Part shown: piece after piece, positions 1 through 5,873 of the stretch | How the letters are laid out: each line of letters opens with the position of its first letter | Numbering within the stretch: position 1 is the stretch's first letter | Origin: Oscillospiraceae bacterium | GTDB taxonomy: Bacteria; Bacillota_A; Clostridia; Oscillospirales; Oscillospiraceae | Assembly: GCA_017550765.1 (NCBI GenBank) | Contig: JAFZOC010000001.1 | Span: forward strand, 1-6,089 | Length of the DNA stretch: 6,089 nt | Direction: 5' to 3' | Notes under the pieces: model-generated | The model's database searches: none | The model's input: only the letters and a program-made list of their open reading frames with translations | Told to the model about the DNA's origin: nothing | Made by a program: the position numbers and the translations under genes

Positions 1-375
1 ATAGGTCGTGCCGCCGCTGTTGACGTCCTGCTGGGTCAGCGCGTTGAAGCCGGCCCGCGTAGACGCGTACTCTACGTCCAGCCGCGCCTGCTTGAAATCG
101 CTCTCGGTCGCCGTCTGCGACATGTCCAGCGTCAGCAGGAGCCTGGCGTAGCCGGAGGACGCCCCGGTCACCGCGATGCTCTGGCTCGAGGCCACGCGGA
201 CCACGCGCCCGCAGACGATCAGGAGGCCCGCCCCCAGCGTCAGCGTCGAGCCGAGCGCGCTCATCGCGCAGCCGGTCAGTACGCCGTCGGACTGGCGCGC
301 CGCGCAGGCCGCGCCGTCGTCGGCCGGCGTGACTTCCTGGTCCGCGAAGGTCACGCCCTGAAGATAGATGCTCAT
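1..375 (-). CDS. Baseplate or tail-fibre protein, N-terminal fragment
   Basis: An open frame of 125 codons runs from ATG 375 to the left edge without a stop, so the end of the gene is missing. The product starts MSIYLQGVTFADQEVTPADD, with QSDGVLTGCAMS (29-40), LTLGAGLLIVCGRVVRV (45-61), YARLLLTLDMS (76-86), and LTQQDVNSGGTTY at the edge (113-125). The pattern of a short beta strand, 'tp.ddga', 'dGvl.G', 'G.lli.cGR.v.v' and a later 'LTqqDvn..g' recalls upper-baseplate or fibre N-termini of Gram-positive phages, which dock adhesion modules onto the tail tip. This is memory-based and has not been searched. It starts three bases after the stop of the collar-domain protein (TAG TGG ATG), so it belongs to the same operon. 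What lies downstream, such as a receptor-binding head, cannot be told from here. Confidence 0.68.
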   Translation of the reverse strand, partial: MSIYLQGVTFADQEVTPADDGAACAARQSDGVLTGCAMSALGSTLTLGAGLLIVCGRVVRVASSQSIAVTGASSGYARLLLTLDMSQTATESDFKQARLDVEYASTRAGFNALTQQDVNSGGTTY

Positions 376-378
376 CCA

Positions 379-1800
379 CTACTCCTTTCTGATCCACACA
401 TAGACCGCGTAGAACGGCGGCATGATGGAGAAGGCCTCGCCGCTGCCCCTCAGGTGGGCGGACAGCGTCCCGGTCCCGCTGGTGATCTGCGGGACGGTCC
501 TGGCCGAGCCGCTGGCCGCCGCGGCGGTCATGACGAGCTGCTGGCTGTCGTTGTACTTGACGGGCAGATCCAGGTCGGGCAGCTCCCGGACGCTGAGCGT
601 GTGCTGCTCCGCCCCGCCTCTGGCGCGGGCCGGTCGCTGGCTGTCCGCCGCGAAGAGGAAGCGCCCGCTCAGCTGCTCCCAGGCGCCGTAGCCCAGGAGC
701 TGCGCCGGGTCGCCCGCCCTCGTGGTGATGTACACGTCCCCCACGGCGTAGGTCTGCGCGGCAGGGGCGACCGACGCGCCGGCGCTGATGCTGCGCACCT
801 TGTCCGTGAGCGTGGTCGCCAGCTCCCCCGACTTGTACAGCGGGAGGCTCTCGCCTGAACTGATCCGGACCGCCTCGACCGTGCCCTCGGTCATCTCCCC
901 GTTGAGCCGGATCCGGAAACGGTCCCCGACCGCCATCTCGACGTCGCTGGACAGCTCGATCTTGTGGGAGCTGCTGTTCGAGGCGGCGAAGAGCTCGGTG
1001 ACCTTCTCCTCCGGATCGTCCGTCTCGGAGAGCACCGTGCTCTTCCATTCGCCCTTCGCGCGGCTCGCCGGCAGGGTCTCGGACACGCTGCCGTCGGCGG
1101 CGAGATACCAGTCGCGGACTTCGCGGGCATAGATCTTCTCGCCCTGCTCGTCCACTTCCCCGGTGTCCACCGGCTGGATCGTGCTGATCTTGGCCAGGGC
1201 GGACGCGGAGAAGGCGGAGGTGGTGACGACGGTGTGCCCGTCGTCCGCCTCGAGCGCGTGGGTCCGCGTCTGCGCGTGGCGGATCTCGATCCGCAGGGTG
1301 TCCCTGCTGACGGAGAAGCGGAGCACGACGCCCCGGCTCCGCCGCACGGCGCGGATGTAGTCCAGGAGGGACCACATGCCTTCCTCGTCCGTCTCCGGCG
1401 GGACGAAGGCGCTCTCGTCCAGCACGGCGACCTGCAGGTAGGGCGTCGCGTAGACCAGATCCGTCTGCCCGGTCCAGCCCGCCGCGATCGTCGCCGCGAT
1501 GAAAGCGCCGATGCTCGCCGGCTGCGCCTCCTCCTGATACAGGAGCGGGCGGTCGAACATCTCCTCCGGCGCCCGGAGCGTGAGCTTGGTCGTGCCCTTC
1601 CCGGGCGTCACGGTCCCGATGAGGTATACCGCGCCGTCCAGCTTCAGCCAGTTCTTGGCCATGCTCCCCGGGATGTCGTCCCCCGAGATGGTCACGGAGG
1701 AGTTCTCCGCCGCGTACGCGTCCCTGCAGAGGTCCCAGGACAGGACGTCCCGCCGGGAGAGCGTGTGGAAGGTCTGGTAGGACCTGAGATAGGCGTCCAT
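379..1800 (-). CDS. Tail-tip (baseplate hub-like) protein with C-terminal collar-like domain
   Basis: This 473-residue protein directly follows Dit, the place of the tail-associated lysin or hub protein. Residues 1-175 (start MDAYLRSYQTFHTLSRRDVL, then SWDLCRDAY, ITISGDDIPGSM-like VTISGDDIPGSMAKNW at 36-51, and SLLDYIRAVRRSRGVVLRF at 144-162) resemble hub N-terminal domains built from small beta barrels. Residues 175-345 are further beta-rich and function-free by eye. Residues about 353-473 form a tail-collar or gp10 C-terminal-like domain: GDVYITT, LLGYGAWEQLSGRFLFAAD (368-386), GGAEQHTLSVRELP (395-408) and the end GSGEAFSIMPPFYAVYVWIRKE. That C-terminal pattern is the firmest part of the call. 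No peptidase or hydrolase motif was seen. The reading frame stays open far upstream through Dit, but ATG 1800 is chosen because GGAGG (1813-1809) lies eight bases before it and family-like sequence begins there. The N-terminal hub assignment is inference from position and general pattern. Confidence 0.78.
   Translation of the reverse strand: MDAYLRSYQTFHTLSRRDVLSWDLCRDAYAAENSSVTISGDDIPGSMAKNWLKLDGAVYLIGTVTPGKGTTKLTLRAPEEMFDRPLLYQEEAQPASIGAFIAATIAAGWTGQTDLVYATPYLQVAVLDESAFVPPETDEEGMWSLLDYIRAVRRSRGVVLRFSVSRDTLRIEIRHAQTRTHALEADDGHTVVTTSAFSASALAKISTIQPVDTGEVDEQGEKIYAREVRDWYLAADGSVSETLPASRAKGEWKSTVLSETDDPEEKVTELFAASNSSSHKIELSSDVEMAVGDRFRIRLNGEMTEGTVEAVRISSGESLPLYKSGELATTLTDKVRSISAGASVAPAAQTYAVGDVYITTRAGDPAQLLGYGAWEQLSGRFLFAADSQRPARARGGAEQHTLSVRELPDLDLPVKYNDSQQLVMTAAAASGSARTVPQITSGTGTLSAHLRGSGEAFSIMPPFYAVYVWIRKE
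382..388 (-). promoter_or_regulatory. Ribosome binding site of the last, partial tail gene
   Basis: AAAGGAG lies six bases before ATG 375 and overlaps the last codons and the TAG of the preceding gene. It supports ATG 375 as a real start, even though the gene runs off the window. Confidence 0.8.
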
Positions 1801-2666
1801 CACACGGTCCTCCAGTACGTATAGACCAGCAGCGTCGCGCTGCCCGCGATCTGGGCCGGGCTCTCCAGACGGAACACGGAGGCCTCTCCCACCGGCGCGC
1901 GGGGATAGGGGTCGTGGGCCAGGTCGACCTTGTCGAGAAGGTCCGTCCTGGTCCCGTCCGCCCCGATCTTGACCACGTGGCAGTCGCCCTTGCGCGTGGA
2001 CAGCTCCAGCGTATCGGTCGCGCCGCAGGACGCGCTCAGCGCGCAGATCCCGTAGATCTTCCCGCTGCGCGCCCCCGTCAGGCTGACGGTGGGCTCCGTG
2101 CTCGCGCCGTGATAGCGCAGCACGATGCCCGAGGGGAGATGCCCCGCCGGGGAGATCTGCGCGGACATATCGCCGACCGACTCCCCGCCGTAGCGGAGCC
2201 CCGAGGTATAGCGGTAGCTGTACCGCTTGCGCGGCCCGCTCCGGACCGTGAGCGACAGCTCCGCCGGCGTCGCCTGATACCAGGGCGTCAGGCACTTGAA
2301 GGCCGCCGGGACCGCGAGCCACTTCCCGTGCCCCAGCTCCGTCTTCGTCAGATAGTCCAGCTCCACTTGCCGCAGATACTCCTGGTCCCCGAAGGGTACG
2401 TAGACGAGATAGAGCTCCTGCGCCGCCGCGCACCAGTCGCAGAACTGGCGGTAGCGGCTGTAGGCCGACTTCACGAAGCTCAGGGTGCACACGACCTGCC
2501 CCTGCTGGGTCCTGCGGTCCGCGACGCGGAAGTGGTCCTCTCCCAGGTCCATGAAGCTGGTGGAAAAGCTCACGCCCAGCCCGCTCGGGTCCCCGAGACG
2601 GATGCCGCTCTCGCCGTTGAGGCCCTGCCGCACGCCGTCCTGGTCCTGCAGATAGAATCGTCTCAT
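1800..2666 (-). CDS. Distal tail (Dit) protein
   Basis: This 288-residue protein is the likely Dit, which forms the hexameric ring joining the tube end to the tail tip. The N-terminal part (about 1-135) follows the Sipho_tail pattern of Gram-positive phages. It has a start with LNGESGIRLGDPSGLGVSF (16-34), a central FVKSAYSRYRQFCDWCAAAQELYLVYVPFG (64-93), then YLRQVELDYLTKTEL (97-111), and a closing FKCLTPWY (123-130). The C-terminal part (about 135-288) is beta-rich, consistent with the galectin-like domain of Dit proteins (SGIVLRYHGASTEPTVSL near 179-196, then STRKGDCHVVKIGADGTRTDLL near 223-244). The start ATG overlaps the tape measure stop by four bases (ATGA). The ribosome binding site is poor (GGGGGTGG about six bases away), so translation probably depends on coupling. 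The stop TGA shares one base with the next ATG (TGATG). Gene order after the tape measure supports the call strongly. Confidence 0.9.
   Translation of the reverse strand: MRRFYLQDQDGVRQGLNGESGIRLGDPSGLGVSFSTSFMDLGEDHFRVADRRTQQGQVVCTLSFVKSAYSRYRQFCDWCAAAQELYLVYVPFGDQEYLRQVELDYLTKTELGHGKWLAVPAAFKCLTPWYQATPAELSLTVRSGPRKRYSYRYTSGLRYGGESVGDMSAQISPAGHLPSGIVLRYHGASTEPTVSLTGARSGKIYGICALSASCGATDTLELSTRKGDCHVVKIGADGTRTDLLDKVDLAHDPYPRAPVGEASVFRLESPAQIAGSATLLVYTYWRTV
1809..1813 (-). promoter_or_regulatory. Ribosome binding site that fixes the tail-tip protein start
   Basis: GGAGG lies eight bases before ATG 1800, inside the end of the Dit gene. It decides between a 473-residue protein and the spurious 765-residue reading of the same open frame, which would begin inside the 3' end of the tape measure gene. 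Confidence 0.75.
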
Positions 2667-5350
2667 ACCTCGCCACCCCCGCGTTCCATCACTCGCTGGT
2701 AGATGTAGTCCACGACCGCCTCGGTCACTTCCGTGGTGTAGATGTTGACCTCGTTCTTCGTGCCGCCGCCCTGCCGGAGCGCCTGCGCGGCGTCCGCCGG
2801 GACGACCATCTCGCCCCGGTGCAGCTCCGCGATATAGCCGTCGAAGGGGACGTAGTCCAGGCCGGTGGCGTGATAGCCGTCCACCGCGCCGCCGCGTCCG
2901 ATCCAGTAGTGGATCGGCGGGAGCACCAGTTTGCCGCTGGACAGCCCCGCCTGGAACGCGGCCAGGACATCGGCGCCGGCGTCCGTCATCCCGTCTTCGA
3001 TGTCGCCCATCTTCTCCATCATGCCGCGGTAGTACTCGGTCATGGCGAGATAGCCCTTGTCGGCCGCGTCCTCCATCGCCAGCTGTTCCTTCAGCGCGTC
3101 CAGCTCCTCCGTGAGCTCGTCGATCTCCGCCTTGCGGTCCTGGACCATCTCCTCGGCTGCGCGCTCGGCCGCCTCCTTCTGGGCCTCGAAGGCCGTGTTG
3201 AGGCTGTCGATATAGGCTGCCGCGGCCTCGTCCCCCTGCGCCAGCGCCTCCTCATAGCCCTTGACGATGGACGCCGCGGCGGCCACGGACTGCGCGGAGC
3301 CGTCGTTGAGCCCCGCCACCAGGTCCGCGTTGAGCCCGATGCTGTCCGAGGTCAGCTCCCGGATCTTCTCCAGGTTGTCCGCGTAGTCGTTGTAGTACTG
3401 GGCCTGGCTCTCCAGCGCCTCGATCATCGCCTCCGTGGAGGTGGTGACCACCTCCGGCGCCTTCTCGAAGAGCCCGAACTGGCCGGTCAGACTGTCGTAG
3501 GCCGACTGGTAGGCCTCGTCGTAGGCCGTCTGGAGCTCGGCCAGCTTCTCGCTCACGGTCTCGATCTTGCCGGCGGTCGTCTGCAGATAGGCCTGGTGCT
3601 CCGCCTCGGCTTGTGCCGCGGCCTCCTCGGCGGCCTTGAGCTCCTCATAGTGCGCCTCCAGCTGTTCGACGGCGTCCCGGTAGGCCTTGACGTCGAACCA
3701 GGTGTAGCGCTCGTCCCAGGGGTCATCGAAGGCGGCCCGCACCTCTTCGTACTTGGCCTTGACCTCGTCGAGCTGCTGCTTGACCTCCTCGATGTTGTCA
3801 GACTCCAGCCAGGGCTCCGAGAGCGTCTTGGTCAGTTCCTCCGCCTCTCTGCTGAGCCCGCGCAGCGCCAGTACGATGCCCGCGACGGCAGTCGCGACGA
3901 TCGCGTACGGCGCGGCCGCCATCGCGATGTTCAGCGCCAGCTGCTTGACCGTTGCCGCATCGATCTCACCGGTCAGCGCCGCGTAGATCACCGCGCCTGC
4001 GCTCACCTGTCCGTTTACGACGGCCTGCTCGATGCCGGTGGCCGTCAGCGCGCCGTTGGCGACTTTGATCGCAGCCGCCGCTGCCGACCAGGCGTTTACA
4101 AAGCTCAGGAGCTTCGACAGGGCGGTAATGGCCGTCACCGCGCCGCCCACCGCCAGGGCGATGTCCAGGAAGCGGTCCAACTGCTCCAGGAGCTGCCCCA
4201 TGTCCATGCCCGAGATGAACTCGTTCGCCGCCGGGAGCAGCTTCTGGGAGAGCGTGTCGCTCACGCCCTGGAAGGCCTCGCCCAGCTTGGACTTCACATT
4301 GTCCTGCAGCGTGGAGATCTGGCCGTTCAGCGTGGACGCCTGGGCGGCGTTGGCGCCGAAATACTTCCCGCCCTCGCCGGCCGCGTTCCGGAGCGCCTTG
4401 GACAGCAGGTCGTAGGTCACCGTGAGCTCCGAGACCTGGTCGATGGCCATGCCCGTATAGTCGGCCAGGATGCCGTAGACGTCGATGCCCGCCATCTGGA
4501 ACTGTTTGATGTCCATGGCGGAGGCCTTGCCCACGTTCTTGATCTGCTGCAGGTTCTGAGCCATGCGCTGCAGTTCGTCGTTGCCGCCCCCGGTGGCGGA
4601 CACGGCGTCGGACAGCGCCATGACCGTCTCGCGGGCGTCTCCCGCGCTCTCGCCGGCGGCGATGAGGAGCTGGTTGGCCCGCACCAGCGCGTCCACGGAG
4701 TAGGGCGTCACCGCCGCGTCCAGCTTGATGTCCGCGATCGCGGCGGCGGCCGCCTCGGCGGAACCGAGGGCGGTCGTCATCGCCATGGTGTAGCTCTCGA
4801 TCTGGGCGTTGTACTCGATGCCGATCTGCCCGATCTCCTTGAGCAGCTCCACGCCCTTCGTGGCCAGGTCCGCCAACAGGCTGCCCAGCGCGATGTCCAT
4901 CGAGTCCAGCCCGCCGGCGGCCTCTTCGGCGCTCTCGCCGGATGCCTGGATCCCCTCGGACGCCTCCTCGCCGCTCCTCGCCAGATCCTCCAGCTCGCCG
5001 TCCACCTTCCGGAGGGCGGCCTCGTAGCTGTTCATCTGCGCCACCGTGCCCGCCAGCGACGCGCGGACCCGGTCCGCCTCGGCGGACTCGCCCATCTGGT
5101 GCGCCTCCAGATCCTTCAGCTGATCGGACAGGATCTGGACCTTCTTCCGCGTCTGGTCGTAGGCCGCCTGCAGGGCTGTCTGCTTCCCTCGCAGGGTCTC
5201 CTGCGTCCTGCCCTGGGTGAGGAACGCGCTCTCGGCCGCCCGCACCTCCGCGCTCATGGTGCGCAGGTTCCGGTTGACGTCCTGCATCGCCTTGTTGAAC
5301 TGGCGCTCGCCGTCAAGCCTGATGCTCGCGCCGATCGTCCGTGTCGCCAT
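2663..5350 (-). CDS. Tape measure protein
   Basis: This 895-residue protein sets tail length and sits inside the tail tube. Residues 1-130 are heptad-like helices (start MATRTIGASIRLDGERQFNK). Residues about 175-300 match the conserved tape measure core, with TPYSVDALVRANQLL near 215-229, GDARETVMALSDAVSATGGG near 237-256, and QIKNVGKASAMDIKQF near 269-284. Hydrophobic, membrane-like segments occur at about 395-418 and 471-498, as expected for a protein that enters the host membrane during DNA delivery. Charged coiled-coil stretches follow at about 515-620 and 715-762. A segment near 620-705 (LTGQFGLFEK, SQAQYYNDYADNLEKI, LNDGSAQS) resembles one I recall from clostridial phage tape measures. 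The C-terminus has the characteristic GLDYVPFDGYIAELHRGEMV (830-849) and an acidic NIYTTEVTEAVVDYIYQRV end. No peptidoglycan hydrolase or peptidase motif was seen. ATG 5350 is fixed by a strong ribosome binding site (AAGGAGG) six bases upstream, and the stop overlaps the Dit start as ATGA. Confidence 0.96.
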   Translation of the reverse strand: MATRTIGASIRLDGERQFNKAMQDVNRNLRTMSAEVRAAESAFLTQGRTQETLRGKQTALQAAYDQTRKKVQILSDQLKDLEAHQMGESAEADRVRASLAGTVAQMNSYEAALRKVDGELEDLARSGEEASEGIQASGESAEEAAGGLDSMDIALGSLLADLATKGVELLKEIGQIGIEYNAQIESYTMAMTTALGSAEAAAAAIADIKLDAAVTPYSVDALVRANQLLIAAGESAGDARETVMALSDAVSATGGGNDELQRMAQNLQQIKNVGKASAMDIKQFQMAGIDVYGILADYTGMAIDQVSELTVTYDLLSKALRNAAGEGGKYFGANAAQASTLNGQISTLQDNVKSKLGEAFQGVSDTLSQKLLPAANEFISGMDMGQLLEQLDRFLDIALAVGGAVTAITALSKLLSFVNAWSAAAAAIKVANGALTATGIEQAVVNGQVSAGAVIYAALTGEIDAATVKQLALNIAMAAAPYAIVATAVAGIVLALRGLSREAEELTKTLSEPWLESDNIEEVKQQLDEVKAKYEEVRAAFDDPWDERYTWFDVKAYRDAVEQLEAHYEELKAAEEAAAQAEAEHQAYLQTTAGKIETVSEKLAELQTAYDEAYQSAYDSLTGQFGLFEKAPEVVTTSTEAMIEALESQAQYYNDYADNLEKIRELTSDSIGLNADLVAGLNDGSAQSVAAAASIVKGYEEALAQGDEAAAAYIDSLNTAFEAQKEAAERAAEEMVQDRKAEIDELTEELDALKEQLAMEDAADKGYLAMTEYYRGMMEKMGDIEDGMTDAGADVLAAFQAGLSSGKLVLPPIHYWIGRGGAVDGYHATGLDYVPFDGYIAELHRGEMVVPADAAQALRQGGGTKNEVNIYTTEVTEAVVDYIYQRVMERGGGEV

Positions 5351-5872
5351 CGTTTTCCTCCTTGTCGGGCCTCTGGACCTGGAGCATATCCAGCACGACC
5401 CCGGGCGGGAGCATCATCCCCTCTTTGAGAGAGAGGCCCAGAGCCTTTGTGACCATGCTCTGATACTCCGCCCGGGTCGCGCTTTTTTTGCGTGTTTCTG
5501 CGCCTCGATCTCCTGCAGCCAGGGATCCTGCTCCTCCGCGCTCAGATGTTCGCGGCGGAAGCCCTCGGCCACCGCCAGCGCGACGGCGTTGCGGATCTCC
5601 GGGATCTCGGCCGGCGTGACGGCGACGAGGGTCCTGGAGTAGGCCAGGACCTCGCCCTCGCCCGTCTCTTCGCCCAGGAAGCGCCGGTACAGCGTCGCCT
5701 GGCGCGTCAGCTCGCACAGGAGCCAGACGTTGACCTCCAGGCCGTCCTTCCCCTCCTGCTCCATCCGCTCCACCAGGCCGCCCTCGCGGCCGTAGCGGTC
5801 ATAGAAGGCATAGAGGAGCAGCCCGTTGAAATAGAGGCGGTACTCGCCGCCCCGATACCGGAAGACGACCAT
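5313..5872 (-). CDS. Tail assembly chaperone GT, made by programmed -1 frameshift
   Basis: This predicted 186-residue fusion shares residues 1-130 with G, slips back one base on A AAA AAA at 5489-5483, and adds 56 residues in the -1 frame, beginning SATRAEYQSMVTKALGLS and ending at TGA 5315-5313. The added part resembles the T domains of Gram-positive siphophages: a short helix with ALGLS, a 'LPPGVVLDML' segment and an acidic, hydrophilic end (DKEENDGDTDD). In lambda the T domain contacts the tube protein while G binds the tape measure protein; the same division is inferred here. No plausible independent start with a ribosome binding site was seen for the T part, which would be odd for a separate gene. 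The T segment overlaps the start of the tape measure gene by 38 bases, so the strong ribosome binding site of that gene lies within T coding sequence. The +1 frame is also open here but gives a protein unlike any T domain. Confidence 0.83.
5357..5363 (-). promoter_or_regulatory. Strong ribosome binding site of the tape measure gene
   Basis: AAGGAGG lies six bases before ATG 5350. It is the strongest site in the window and lies inside the -1 frame T coding sequence. Initiation of the tape measure gene therefore competes with ribosomes finishing GT, which pass through and end 38 bases into the tape measure gene. Confidence 0.85.
5393..5482 (-). promoter_or_regulatory. Predicted frameshift-stimulating RNA stem-loop
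   Basis: The base directly after the slippery run starts a 17-base arm (5482-5466, GCGCGACCCGGGCGGAG in RNA sense). This pairs with a 19-base arm at 5411-5393 (CTCCCGCCCGGGGTCGTGC). By hand the pairing gives 17 base pairs, including one G-U, broken only by two single-base bulges in the 3' arm. The 54-base loop contains a further hairpin, CAGAGC (5462-5457) with GCTCTG (5444-5439) and a 12-base loop. It also contains the zero-frame TGA (5416-5414), next to the 3' arm. Stems after a slippery site pause the ribosome and raise -1 slippage. Optimal spacers are usually several bases, so the first few pairs would be melted when the ribosome sits on the heptamer. No folding energy was computed, and GC-rich DNA raises the chance of accidental pairing. 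Confidence 0.6.
5414..5872 (-). CDS. Tail assembly chaperone G (zero-frame product)
   Basis: This 152-residue protein starts MVVFRYRGGEYRLYFNG and is the short, abundant product of a G/GT chaperone gene. In lambda-like and Gram-positive siphophages, G and its frameshifted form GT coat the tape measure protein and recruit tube subunits; they are absent from the finished virion. Visible features are an N-terminal beta-like segment (residues 1-20), helical stretches around 30-65 and 88-125, and a charged end with the sequence AQKHAKKARPGR. Lys129-Lys130 are encoded by the A7 slippery run. The 22 residues after it (ARPG to SKRG) are Arg/Ser/Trp-rich and look like an unselected zero-frame tail. 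ATG 5872 is preferred over an upstream ATG at 5935, because the latter would add 21 low-complexity residues read out of frame within the tube gene. The ribosome binding site is weak, and the one-base gap after the tube gene's TGA suggests re-initiation. Size, place and slippery site together support the call; sequence similarity alone is modest. Confidence 0.85.
   Translation of the reverse strand: MVVFRYRGGEYRLYFNGLLLYAFYDRYGREGGLVERMEQEGKDGLEVNVWLLCELTRQATLYRRFLGEETGEGEVLAYSRTLVAVTPAEIPEIRNAVALAVAEGFRREHLSAEEQDPWLQEIEAQKHAKKARPGRSIRAWSQRLWASLSKRG
5483..5489 (-). promoter_or_regulatory. -1 ribosomal frameshift slippery heptamer (A AAA AAA)
   Basis: On the minus strand the zero-frame codons read GCA AAA AAA GCG, so the run of seven A bases forms a perfect X XXY YYZ heptamer in the correct phase. 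Both Lys-tRNAs can re-pair after slipping back one base. It is the only seven-base homopolymer I noticed in the window, in otherwise GC-rich DNA. The frame entered by the slip encodes the T-like domain. A sequencing error is less likely than recoding, because both frames end cleanly and the gene order demands a G/GT pair. Confidence 0.85.
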
Positions 5873-5873
5873 A

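Noticed and set aside
379..760. Possible diversity-generating variable repeat at the C-terminus of the collar-domain protein
   Set aside because: There is no cluster of AAC/AAT codons, no second copy of the segment in the window, and no reverse transcriptase gene. Nothing supports it here.
964..1824. Plus-strand open frame of 286 codons
   Set aside because: It is antisense to the tail-tip gene, has Arg/Gly-rich composition, and shows no family resemblance.
1801..2676. N-terminal extension of the tail-tip protein to 765 residues
   Set aside because: The first 292 residues are an out-of-frame reading of the Dit gene, Arg/Gly/Pro-rich and unlike any protein family. ATG 1800 with its GGAGG site is the convincing start.
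1914..2702. Plus-strand open frame of 262 codons
   Set aside because: It is antisense to the Dit gene, with shadow-type composition and no motif.
2819..5428. Antisense open frame of 869 codons covering nearly the whole tape measure gene
   Set aside because: It mirrors the tape measure codons in GC-rich DNA, where stop codons are rare on the opposite strand. Its product is dominated by Arg, Leu, Gly and Val without recognisable domains, and the tape measure protein itself is clearly real.
5393..5482. The GC-rich inverted repeat read as a transcription terminator
   Set aside because: It lies inside coding sequence, has a 54-base loop and no U-run after the 3' arm. The A-run precedes it in the sense direction, which fits a frameshift site better.
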